Made by a program: the position numbers and the translations under genes | The notes under the pieces: generated by a model | What the model was told of the DNA's origin: nothing | Databases searched by the model: none | Seen by the model: only the letters and a program-made list of their open reading frames with translations | Assembly: GCF_964204645.1 (NCBI RefSeq) | Contig: NC_134028.1 | Location: forward strand, 8,287,001 to 8,351,000 | Source of the DNA: Tubulanus polymorphus | Taxonomy: Eukaryota; Nemertea; Palaeonemertea; Tubulaniformes; Tubulanidae | Reading direction: 5' to 3' | Length of the DNA: 64,000 nt | Shown: one piece after another, positions 49,201 to 62,300 of the stretch | Layout of the letters: each line of letters opens with the position of its first letter | Numbering within the stretch: the stretch's first letter is position 1

Positions 49201-52200
49201 TAGCGATGTTTATGTTGAGCCCAGTCTAGGACGGTTTGATAAACTGAGCAGAGACCGCAACGAAAAACGAATACGTTTTTATTTTGCCGGTCATCGTACT
49301 CGTAACTAAGGAGTAAGGACCGTTTCGAGTATCGCAGGCAATAATTGCTACGATTGCCATGGCAACATCACCTGTCTATTGTAATGTGTCTAGTCGGATT
49401 TGTCAATTTATTGCTTTTTGGAATATCGACCGACCGACCGACAGTCCGTATTGTGGATGGCAGCAAGGCCTGTGTTACATACCTAGTACTTATACGCAGT
49501 AGTACGTCTGCTCTCTCTCATAGCCTACCGTTGTTGTTATTTCGTGTTATAGTTTATGGAGAATATTTTTTCTTCGATTGAAGTTATTCGTATTTTCTAA
49601 GGCCTTTTTTTAGTTTACCGATGTGAGCGCTTACACGTTGGCTGCCTAGATAGCAATTTATTTTATATTTAACAGACTACTGGACCCTAATTTCACATTT
49701 CTGGCACCAGGGGCCAGTTGTAAAGTCCCGGCTTAGACTTAAAACCAGTCTAAGACCAACTTCATTCTACAGCCAACTACTAGTCTTAAGATTTAAGACC
49801 ACTTTTTAACTTAAGTCCATCTAAAGACTACTTTTCGACTTGGTTTAAGATAACTGGCGAACTAATACCATAGCAGTAACAATGGACTTTGAAAAGTCAC
49901 TTTGTCAACTATCCATTGGTAAACTCTAACCAACTTTCGAGCAACTGATCCCTGGATGATACAAATTTCAGAGGATGGTTTCGGTCTTTAAAGTTCATTG
50001 TATACGAAATCCTGGCGTTCGACGCTCGCTAACTCCTGAATTATTCCACGCAGCTGAAATAGGTTTTAAAGGCCGCTCGTTAAAGGGTTAATACCATTGA
50101 TTGCTCCATCCGAATTGTTAGAAATGATTAAATGGCTGCTGAGAGCTCTGCGGTTTAATTTTAGAATTTCCGCAATCGCACGAACGTTTTTGGCCCACGA
50201 CCGAAAACGTCGGACCAGGCCCGAGATGGGTTTTAGCATGGGACAAATTATTGCGTTTGGATTGCAACTGTTTCCAGATTTGTATTTGATTGTTTAGCAA
50301 CGAGATTGTTTAGCAACGAGAGAGCGGATTGCGTATGAACCCGATCTCTAATTAGACATGGGTTAAATTTGACTCGGGGGCCTGATCCGCACCAATTTGA
50401 CGCGGGCCAAATTGTCTCCGCGTGATCGCGACTATAGTTGTGATTTTGTCGTGGCTTCGAAAAGAAGAAAACTCTTGCTTCGCATTCAAGCAAAACTCTC
50501 GTAACGGAATATGAATGTTATAGCACGGTGTACGGCACGGTGAGCTGTACGGCACGGTGAGCTGTATATTGATTGAATCAATGATGATGATGTCTCCGAA
50601 AATTCTCTCGATTAAAAAAAAATTATGTGAAATTCATATTCGTTTAAGCGGTAACACAGCGGTAGTGATCGGTGTAATTAAAAACTAATAACCTGCGGTT
50701 CGGAATATAGATTATCGATTTATGTGTAGCCTACATAAGCCGAGATTGCCGAGCTAGGTTTCAACCGATGTACTGGGTTTAAAAATCCACGGCCCAGTTT
50801 GCACGGTGAATGTTTAGATTTCAGACCAGTCGCTAAACGCATCTCGCTTCTATATACAGCCAATCTGTCAACTCCAGACTAGGCTAATGAATTAACAACA
50901 TGTTTTGATCTCGAAGTCATTACTGTGCAGCTGTGTCTAGGGGCTGAGTCTATAGTTGAGACTTCACTCAAAAAGTGTTGCTAAGTCTTAAGACTAGTAT
51001 TGTTAGATTGGCTATAGAACTAAGATGGTCTTAGACTCGTTATAACTCTAAGCCGGTGCCGTTTCATAGAATCGCTTTGCTGGAAATTTGTTGACGTGAT
51101 AACCATTGATGAAACGATATATCCGTGTCTTGGCGTTAACGTGTAGAGAATCCGGCAATGATAACGAAAAAATATTATAAAGTACGAAAATGTTTCCTTG
51201 AGTTGGTAGTTTATTGAGTCCTGAGTATTCCCGTGAATGATATTCCTGAGAAAATTGCTTAATTATTCCTGAAGATGATTATAGAATATAGTTGAAACAT
51301 CGTATAAACTACTAGATCGAGGAAACATTTTTGGACTTCATATCCTTTCGGTATTATTGTGTGGATTGTCTACACATTCGTCGGTGCGACCTTGGATTCT
51401 AAAAGGAAATCATAGTCCTCATTAAAACCGCCGCGCTGATGAAAGTTTAAGTTGTCTCGTGAGACGGATTCCTTGATTATTGACAGAAGCTAGATATCGC
51501 CGAGGTTACGAGCGTCTCTAACGCAGGCAGTGCGTAGTAGGATTGGAACTGCTTTCTAATGCGATCCGCCAAACTCTGTGCGCAGTCGTAATGAGAATTG
51601 CTGCGAGGTTTCTCTGCTGTAGATTGTCAACTGTTGCTGATGATGATGATGATGATGTATGGTGCGGCATATCGGCATTACTCAATGGTGGTGTGTATAC
51701 CTGAGATACCCGCACTGCCTCTCTTCATCTCGCTGATCCCAGAGCGAGTGAGTCATCCACTAGCTGACTCGCACAGTGGCCATTTGTCAATGATAGATCG
51801 ACGTGATGCATGTACGTTAAATCAGGGGCCAGTGTCAGTAACAGACCTGGCTAAAATGCTTCAGTTCTTAAAAGCCGCAATCGCTCGAGCATTTTTGGCC
51901 CTGGAACAACTGTTCACACGGCTGCCAAATGGGTCCTTGACTGTTTGGCCCAGGTCAAATTTGACCCCCACATTTTTGGTTGGGCCAGAGCCAAATTTAA
52001 GCACGGGTCAAATTATTGTGCGTGAATTGCAACTGGTTCTAGAAATGACTTACTTCGCTTTGTTTAAGCAGTGTTTAGTATCGAGTGAGTGGTTTACATG
52101 TGAATGCGCTCTCTAAAGTGGCACGGGCTAAATCGTCTGCGTGTGATTGTGGCTCTCATGGTTCCCAAAATATGGAGAAATCTGTAAAAACTTCTAAATC

Positions 52201-53220
52201 GAATCTAAAAATGATATTTCCTGGTCGCAAAATATTTCTGAATGAGATCCCCTTCTGATGAATATCTTTGCGCCCATTCTGTAAGGAGGGTACTGGTGGC
52301 GCTTCGTCTAATGTATTTCGATACGTTTTATCACGATGAACCCGTAAGTTATTGCCATTCACCGTTAACCGCAGCGCGATGTATCGCTACTCATCGCTAT
52401 CTGTAATAAGCCTTTACTAAACCTTTTTTTCTCGTTTATTCATAACTGATTGACTGATTGTAACTGATATAATCATTATGAGTCATTACTAGTCATGTTG
52501 TTTCCGTTTGCGTTCTTCCTGTATATCCTGCTGCTGCTGCTGCATGTTTTATTCATTTTCTATATTAGATTTCAGTTTTCACTACTACTATCAGGATGTG
52601 GCTACCGTTGGCAATGTTGTCAGCTTCCAACTCGATAATTCGTCAACATTTTGATGGTGCCCACTACGACACTTTCGATCTATCATATTTTTTCAAAATA
52701 TCTAATGGCGGCAAACGCGAGATCGAAACTTTGAGAACGGTTGGAAGGAGGCGAAAGTAGTCGAATAAACATAATCCGTGTATACTGTAGATAATTGAAG
52801 AAATCCGACAATTCGAATTCTATACGATAAATTCACTTATAGGAAACCGCAACGTTGCGGCTGTTGACTAACAGCCAACATCAAGGGTTCATCGTCATTC
52901 CACGCGATGATGGCTGTCAGTCATTGCGGGCCAAATTTGGCACGGGCCAAAAGTGCTCGTGCGATCACGGTTAATGTCTTCATACTACAACAGGTTGTTA
53001 TTTTCAAGGCCGATATCGATGAGGTAGTGCGCGGAACAGACTCACACAGAACACCTTAAATAATGCATACTCGGTACCAAAGCATATAATCATTATTGTA
53101 AGGCGGTTATTTTTACGGGCGTCAAATATTTCAATTCAATTCAATAAACTTTATTGTTTCTTAAGATTACAAATTCATGTCGGATTTATTACATAAGTAT
53201 ATACAGATATACATACATAG

Positions 53221-53316
<96 letters not shown>

Positions 53317-56300
53317 CATACATACATACACATACAAAACACATATTACAGAAATGGCGGGATGAAAATATATATATATTTATATACAGGGTTCATAGAT
53401 ATAGAGCTATGGTCAGATAGAGCACTTTTTTAAGCCAAAAGTAAGCACTTTTTACTACAGGGCAATCAGAAATAAGTGCTTGGAAGACCCACTACGAACC
53501 CTGAAATACCGTCCATATAAAACAACACAAATAAATCTATGTTCTGGGTATAAATCAGATACAAGATCAAGATGTATATTGTTTGAAACAGGTGTTCAGG
53601 ATTAGAACGCTGCACCGCGCACCACTACACAGTCAATCCGTTGATAAATCAATCCGTTCCACTGTCTCTTTCTCTCGGTTTTTTTCCCGCTGATAAGTTT
53701 ACGTCCGGAATTAAATATTTATCGCGTTATTCTGGTTTTTCGGCGCGTGCGCGAAGATAGCTGTGCGGGTTGTACTGACGGATATGAGTAGATGTTTATC
53801 GTCGAATATCGCGGCGAAAATACGGTGCCACGCGATTTCTGATATATCAGGTGGGAGTGTAGGATATGCCCTCTCTTTAGAACTCGGCAAATCTCTCTCC
53901 GCAATTTTTTTTGACGCCGTAAAAACGGTTGCAATAATGTTTATATGCCTTGATACCTAGGATGCTTTATTTAAGGGGTTCTGTGTGAGCACTACATCAT
54001 CAATATTGGCGTTTTGAAATAACAATTAGGCCTATGATTTTGAATTTTGGCGTTTATTTCACTATCTTATAACTGTTATTTTATTTTTGCGAATTTTGAT
54101 AATCATTTTTGACAGGATCTGCACTACGTCAAATATATATCTGAGCTAGACTAGTCACTGGTCAATTCAATCGTCGATATATTCAAATCCAGAATAACTT
54201 TATTGATCCATAATATTATATTATTTACATAGCTATTTATTGTTGACAATAATAAAAATTATGAGTTATCTTTCAAAGCGTTTATAAACTTATCACGTTA
54301 GTTTTCTCGTCTTAGCTGGGAAAGTAAGAGGGAAGCAATACATCAACTAGTAGTGCCTTCATAATGATGATTATGATTTTAATTACTGTTGGCCTATATG
54401 TCGATTTTGATTATAAATATCCGTTGTTTTGATTCTCTTTTTAAAATTCAGTAAGTAGTGGGTTATAAAATTCCATTAAAAATCACTTTTAGTTCATTCG
54501 CAAAGATTTCATAATATATCAGGGTGGATCTAGGGTCTGATCCAGGGAGGGTTGCACCCCCCAAAAGGGTATATATATTCATATAGTTAACAGGGCTTTT
54601 AAGTTAACAAAGCAAGCTAGCTCATCGGCAAACATGAACTCTTTTTTGACAATATATAAAAAACAAGCTTACTTTAAGATATCAGTTTAAAATTGTTCAT
54701 TTTCCCATAAGAAATCAGGGTAACGCACATTTTAGGGGAGGATATGCACCCATCCCCCTACCCCTCCCCTTGGATCCACCCCTGTATACTTGGGATTAGT
54801 ACACAGGGGACTAGTCCTTATAACTAACTTGCTTCATCCAGTGGTTTTTGGCCAGCCATTCCCGATTATTCAGTTGATTATTCATCCGCCTGGTTAAGTC
54901 TGAAACGAAATACCTCGTACGAAATTGAAGGCCAGATTTTCTAAGCCGGAGCTGGTAGGTGATGTATATTCGTTAGCATTTTATTTGAATGTGCTTTAAG
55001 AAGTACGTGGGGGGGGTGAGGGGGTTGCAGGTATTGTGCGTATTATGGAAAGAAACAGCTGTTGCTATGCCGTTATAAACAGAATCATGACTCAATAAAA
55101 TCAGTCATCCAAGCGTGCTCGCTTTTTTCCGCGCTCTCTGTTTTGCTTACCAGTTCATCTGATGTACAATCATTTATATGCGTTTTTGACGATCGTGAGA
55201 AGGTTTCTCGAGATCCGATGACATTTTGTGCATAAAAGTGGTAGCTACCGAGTAGCCACTCGTAGAGCTGTCACCAGCTACTCTCTAAAAACATGGCCCT
55301 CATAGAAATATATTAGCCTATTTGTCCCTACTTTCCTGCGGACTGTTCTGACTGTGTTTCATCATTCTAGAGACTGCTCTATTCCACGGATCGTTGATGT
55401 TATTATCTGTCCCATTGGTTCAGTATTTCCGAATGAATGGAGTAATAGATTGAGTAAATGAAATAAATAGATTGGTTAACCCTTTCAGTGCATCTACACT
55501 GCAGTGCGGTGTATGAATTGGTGATGGGCTTAGCTAGTACACCGCATCACTGTGTATCGTCAATAGTATTTAGTTATTATCTATATTCAAAGATGGCATC
55601 ACCCGTCAAACACTTTGAAATTTACCAACCAATAATACACTGCACAGTGTAGACACATGGCCATTATTCATCGCACTGGGTGGAATTTTTTTTCAATTTT
55701 AAAATCATCAACACTTTTGGGTATTAATTAGTCAGCACGGAAAGGGTTAAAGGTACCAATATTCACTTATAGGGACTTGACTTATGTCTCTGAATATGTC
55801 TAATGTTTCAAGGGAACTCAGTCCCAGGAACTGTGAATGTCTGTTGTAAATTCATCCAGTTGTCTCACTAGCTCCCCAGTCTTAAGGACATCTGTATATT
55901 ATCACCGCAATTCCAGGTATTCTCCAGCACGTCTGCGCTCGTTTCTTCCAGGGACGTCGTCGTCTGTCTCGCTTTATTCATTAATGAAAACGTCCATTAA
56001 TCTTAATCTGACGGTTTTTTTTCTAACGCCGTTTGATCGTGAAGACGAGCGCCCGTTCTGACGGACGTCTGTTTGATTATTGTTTATTCGGTCGAATTCG
56101 TGAGCTTAATCGTTCGATACTAATAGAACGAGATGAGAGTCGAGAGAGAGCTTACGGACTCCGGTGAGCTGTAAGCAGCAGCCCGCGATGCCAATAACGC
56201 GTATACTCGCATATCTATCCGTTCCCTTTTCCCAGTTCGATGCCGAAGCGTTGCTTCACTCTATTGTGATCGGATTGGTCATTTTATATTCCGATTATGT

Positions 56301-59300
56301 ATATGGTAAATGGATCATTTGACTCGGGTATGTTCCGATAATTGAGTCTCTTCCACACACACTTAGGTCTGATCATCATCATCACTTCATGCGTATACCA
56401 TTCATACACTAGATTCGGCATACGATCAACTCGGATTAGCGGATTAGCATTCAATTCCAATATTTGTCAACATATACATTTCTGGCCCTTTCTATCATTG
56501 TATCATACATACAGGATGCCTATGACTCCTTGATTCCTTAAAAACTCTTAAATGGAAAATGCTTTTAAAGCTGCTTGAAGCTTCTTCAATTTGAGCAAAA
56601 TGCTTGACACTCCTTTAAAACTCGAATTTGAGAAATAGACAATTAGAAATTTTTGAAGTTGTATAGTAAATCCCTAAATCAGCAGTAATGCTTACAATTT
56701 CTTATTGTTTGAATAATACTTACCAACAGACGCTTCCTGCCATGCTTCCTCGAAATTTGAAATTTCCGCATACTTTTAGATGGTATTTCCATAACTCTGG
56801 ATTCTTCACATGTCTATGTATCTAAATAACCCAGGCCCGATTTTCATGAAAGTGGATTTTTTTTCATGGAAGCGGAACTTTTTGTAAGGTACCTACACAA
56901 ATGTCGGGTCCTGGGAGTAATCGCACGGAAACATTTTTTTAAAAACAAGATGCAACGAGAAGCAATTTAACATCGAGCATATTCAGAGTGAAAATGTTGC
57001 TTACATCAGTAAAAACACGGTTGAATATTCTATGAATTCATTTGTGAATTTTTCAGAGCTGAGAAAACGGAAGCGCTGACAGATGATCTCGCTCAAATCG
57101 AGAAGCGAATCGAACTCATTAAAACGGTGTCGTTGAATACGCATAAGAAGATATCGGGATGTTTACAGGCGACGGGTGTCGACGTGGAAAAACGTTTGGT
57201 TAGTATTCATACTCGCGATCCGGTTTCACCTGAAAATGTTGATATCAAATTTTTACGGGATACCTAATTCCTTGAAAACAGAACAGAAAAACGCTTGCAA
57301 ATGTGCTTGAAACTCCTTTAATTTGAGCAAAATGGCAAAAAATTGTCTTACTGAAGGAATCGTAAAATTCTAGAAATGCACATTTTCCAATTTCTACCAG
57401 TCAAAATACTAATATCAATATACGTACATATATGATTCGTGCCGAATTCTAAAATAATTGTTATTTCGTTGTTTTTTTTTCAGAAAAAGATACCGGTGAC
57501 TGCTTTGTCATGCAGTATGATAGAGTCGTCTACTTTGCTAGGAGAATCATTGATAGGGTACATGTCTAAAATCCTTCTGATGAAACGATTGATCATTAAA
57601 GTACCTCGCAAATGGATGAGTGAATTAAAGTTACTGGGTCGATAAGAGATACCCATGGGGCGGTGTGGGCGAGTGATTAGAGCGTTCGACTCTGGGAAGC
57701 CAGGTCATTGGTTCGAACCCTCGTACAGTACCTGACACTTATCCTCATTCCCTCTTTTCACCTAGGAGTAAATGGATACCTGGTCTGATAGATAGATCAA
57801 TCCTGAGTGCTTATTACCCGCTCAGTGTTACTTCTCCCCAGGAAGAGAGGACTGATACACATTACAGTATTAAAATGGCTGGAGTAATAATGCCAGAAAT
57901 GTAAAGCGCTCCGAGCAGCTTGAAGCTGGACGTATCGGCCCCACTCTGCGCGGTTGCGCCACCGCGCGGGATTTACGCGAAGCAGCAGAACACAAACATG
58001 GCCACTCTCTCAATTTTCAATGATAGAAATCGTGTGTGCATTTCAATTATTTCGGCTGTTAGGGTTTTAAGGCACAATATAAGTTGATGATGTGATATGG
58101 CGATGTTAATTAATGATAATTCCGCAGTGAAGCTAGTCACGAACGGTGCCGATTGAGTGTACAGCTGCCAAAAACACTGAAATGTGCGTAGTTGCGTAAC
58201 TATTTGCAGTGAATTGCAGACGAAACATGAAGCCTTAACGGCCGTTTAAAAAGAAATTATACCAATCGCAATTGTAAAATAAAAATGAGATAGAACCTAA
58301 GTTAAAATTCTGGCCATTTCTAAAATGTTATTACTAATTTTTAGTCAGTGCGGAACGTTTAGTTTTCCAACAATAATGAGGGGTGGTAGGTAGTCATGCA
58401 ATTCAAGTCATCATTTATTACACGTTACTTCCGTGTTGTTGAAAATCTCGCGAGTCCTGGACCAAACCCCAATGAACAATGTGATCTGTGTGCTGGCCAC
58501 AAATGCACACAGATCACACTACACTACCCATTACACACTCCAGTACCCACAGCTTTCATAAATCCATCCAAATATTTAGTGTCTTTCTTCCTGGATTTAG
58601 CGCTGTATATACACATAGCATATTATTGTATATTAGTATTATATTTTTCAAATTTGACTTCCCATCGTCCTCGTGTGTAATGATTTTTTATGTTATCGGG
58701 TTCAATATCCCTGCATCGGAGGATGACCAAGTGCGCGTATTATCATTGATCGTTGTTTTATCTTTTTGCATTTCAGGACCTTGTTTCAGATTTGTGGCGA
58801 CATGGAGGGCTCGCTCGGTAAAGAAGTTCTCACCCATGAATTGGAAGTGGAAAGCAATGTTTTAACACCGTTACAGAATATCACGGAGGTTTGTTAGAAT
58901 TATTGCGATATCTTTTGTCTCGCTGCATCTGTGTTGCGCTACTGGATCCTGTTGCAAAGTCGTGATACGGGGACAGATCCCGGAATTTCGAATAGGGGCC
59001 CAAAAATGTCCTGCAATAATGTTATCTTGGCCAAAAATATTTATTTGATCAATATGATCAATATTTGGCCAAAAATATTGATATAAATCCACCCCTGGTA
59101 CATGGTACGGTACATTTCTTCAAAAATTGTCTTGAATGTTACAACCGACCTTACAAATTTGTATCAATATAGGGGATTATTTTGTTACTCTTCAGCCCCT
59201 TCTTAATCCACCCCTTGTACGGTATATTGTTTCAAGAATGATACCGCATGACTGTCCTTAAGAATTTGTATGATATAAAAAATTGATGCTATCAATTGTT

Positions 59301-62300
59301 GCTAATCTTCCTTGATTTTGATATTTTTTGCATACAAATCTAAAGATATTCCCCCAGGTTAGAATTATACCTTTTTTACAAGCCGGGCATTGGTGTTTTC
59401 CCCAAATTACTCTACTGACATTTTCACAGAGTGTTACTGGATCTTTACAGTAGCAGCTATAAACTGCCTCCCGTAAATGTCAACAGCTATAAATACACTC
59501 GACAACTATTGAATAAATTAAGGGTACTTGACTGTATTGATGTGTATTTCGTCTGGTGGGTTTTTCCTGCCATCTCGAATATCCTGATAACGTTTTTATG
59601 TTTCATATATCTACCATCGTAAAAAGAGTACAGAGTTTAATGTTAAGAATTTTCTATTGTTGACGAAACAATTGATCATTGGCAGAGCTGCAAAATGACA
59701 CGTCGACCAAGCGGATCTCGAATGTCTCGAAAATAATTCGTATTTTTTTTTCTGTTTTTAGAACGACATCCCGAACATAATGAAACTGAAGAAGCAATTG
59801 AACAGATTGGTGTTAGATATGGATTCAGCGCGTGCTAGGTATGAACCTACCCGCGAGATCGTTTCTAATTTGACTGATTTTTAGATTCATCGAATACAAA
59901 GTCCAACTGTGTGATCCTCATAGGCATTTGTTGTGAATCATGCAGGTTTTAAGTCAATCTTTGAGTCTTTAAAAGAGCTGACTTCGTCGGTTTGTGTATT
60001 TAGATATTCTTCAGACCCCTAGTATGTAGGTATTTGTAAAGTTTGTACGCACTTAGTGCGGAATATAGACCCTGCACACGAGCTGAAAAATGCACCCAGG
60101 GACCTGTATAAAGGAATTCTTCTGTTCCTTTTACATTTGCGTTTGAGACTGAAGGTCTTGCATGGGGAAAATTATGATTCTATCAATTCAAGTAACCTCT
60201 ATCATACGGAAAGTGATAGATCAAAGATATTCTTTTTCCAAAATTGATATGCTAGTTGCTATCAGTTTTTGAGAAACGATGCTTGCACATAAATGACGAA
60301 TGCAGCGTTAAGTGTGCTGAGTTATCCGTCCTCGACAGCGTATTTTGCGCAGGGTGGAAAAGTATCAAACCTATTAATATATTTGAATGGCAAAATGTGG
60401 TTGAGAATATCCAAATCAGCATTCCAAGGCAATGGTGGCTGTAGGTGGATACTTTAATGAATCGCTACTTTCTGGTTGATATTTATAGATATCATCAGTC
60501 GTTGAGACAGTCGACGATACCTGGTAAAGAAAATAAAACTGATTTGATCAAAGATGAGTTGGAAGATGCGTCGATGAAAGTTGAACAATGTAGGGTGCGT
60601 AACACGTAAAATCATGTTCAGAGGTGGAGATTCGATACAAATTCTCACAATTTTATGATTACGTTATTCTTGAATGTTTATGTATTTCTAGGATGCGTTA
60701 GCTACTGAAATGTATCAGTTCTTCTCGCAGGAAACTGAATACGGTAAAATCGCTCTATCCGTAAGTATTCTAGCCATCATAGCCCTGGACCCAGTTCCAC
60801 AGTCGTGAGTTAGAGTTAACTCTGAGTTAAAGTTAGTTCATTTTCAATGTTGTAACCCAGGGTCAAATCTCAACTCAGAACTATGGAACTGGGCCCAGTG
60901 CCGTATTTCAGACTTAATTTCCACGAGATAGACTTCTATAACGAACGATCCGATATTTAAAATTTCAGTACGCCGAAGCTCAGGCGAGATATCATCGGCA
61001 TAGCCTCGAAGTTCTAGAATCAGTTCTACCTAAACTACGTTCCGAAATCAGTAAGTAGGCGCGGGACAGTAATTTGCTGGTATTTTAAAGATGATTTTGA
61101 GCAACGCGTTTAGCAACTTGGTCAAGAGAGTCAACACTTCCGTTCAAACATGACTTTTAACTGCCAACTAGGCCTATGTGCATTTCACACGGCAAGGCCT
61201 CCAGGATTTCCAATACCCAATAGTAGCATTTGATCGCTGCTTGATAAGTCCCAGCAGGCAATAGAGCATAAAATGTCAATGGGTCGACATAGTTATGGCT
61301 GGCAACAGAGACTTACTGCTTTATTCTTATTCTCATAAGTTATTGATTTGATACGAAATAGCTCCAATACCAACTATGAGATAAATTGTACAGGGTGGCC
61401 ACTTACCTGGAAATCAGGGAATTTTTATTCTTAAAAATAGTCAGGAAAATTCGGAAATTTGTTGAGATTGCTAGATTGCATAAAAAATCAAACAGCTTCC
61501 GTCTATGTCTTATGCATTTGACTTTGTTGATTAATTGGAATTTAGCAGATGGAGTCAGTTAAAACAATGTACATGTTTGGGAATAGTCAGAGAAAAGTCA
61601 AGGAAAAGCTAGCCAAATTAACCACCCTGTTTTAGTGACAACTAGGGTAGCAACCTTCATGAAAAAGTTATGTTTTTACGAGAATGCCATGTTACAATCC
61701 CGAACTGTGGCACGGTTCCTACTGCATCACATTTGAATACCAGTAAGTATTCGAGTGTGCAACTATCACGGCATCATTTACGGTTAATTTTTCAGCTCAA
61801 TACGCGCACAAACCAGTTTACGGTACATCGTTAGAGGATCATTTGCAGAGCACTGAACGCGAGATTGCTGTCGTGCTCGAAGAATGCGTGTGTACTTTGA
61901 TAGACGTTGGACTCGAGGAGGAGGTGAGAGTCAGATCCCGGGAGGAATCGGTGATTTAATGTTAAATGAACTCCAGTCCAGGCCCAGTTAAACTGTAAAA
62001 TTTCATTACTCAGTATTTGGTGATTGTTTGATTATTGCTTTTGTTAGGTACATTACAGCAGGCGACTGCATCGCCCACTCAGTTTTAGTTCAGTTTCACG
62101 CTAGAATTCGACTTAGTTCACAGCCAAATAAAAGATGAAATTGCTAAATCGATTATTGGGAGCTTAGCCCGGCATCACGCTCTATTTCAAATGTCACCGG
62201 GTCAAATTCTAACTCTCAACTATGTTACCGGCATAGCAGTATATGCAGTTGCTTAGTAGTATATGCTAAAGTAGGAGTACATGCAATACATTTTTCGCCT

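Larger units (their letters stand above)
46277..57056 (+). other. ARHGAP17-like intron 1 (10.8 kb)
   Basis: No coding exon recognised. Holds the AGGCCT-rich stretch (46680-47130), a 36-bp minisatellite (48305-48426), a dispersed repeat (48835-49080), a GGCCAGTTG inverted-repeat element (49707-49955), two TTTTTGGCC-family copies (50115-50450, 51815-52155), a nested-hairpin relative (52842-52930), the CACACAGAAC repeat twice, an AT microsatellite (53222-53313) and a hAT-like MITE (54520-54784). The 172-codon frame at 51598-52116 overlaps a repeat. Confidence 0.65.

Noticed and set aside
51598-52116. 172-codon frame on the + strand
   Set aside because: Most of it lies over a TTTTTGGCC-family repeat (51815-52155); the other copies have stops and different frames.
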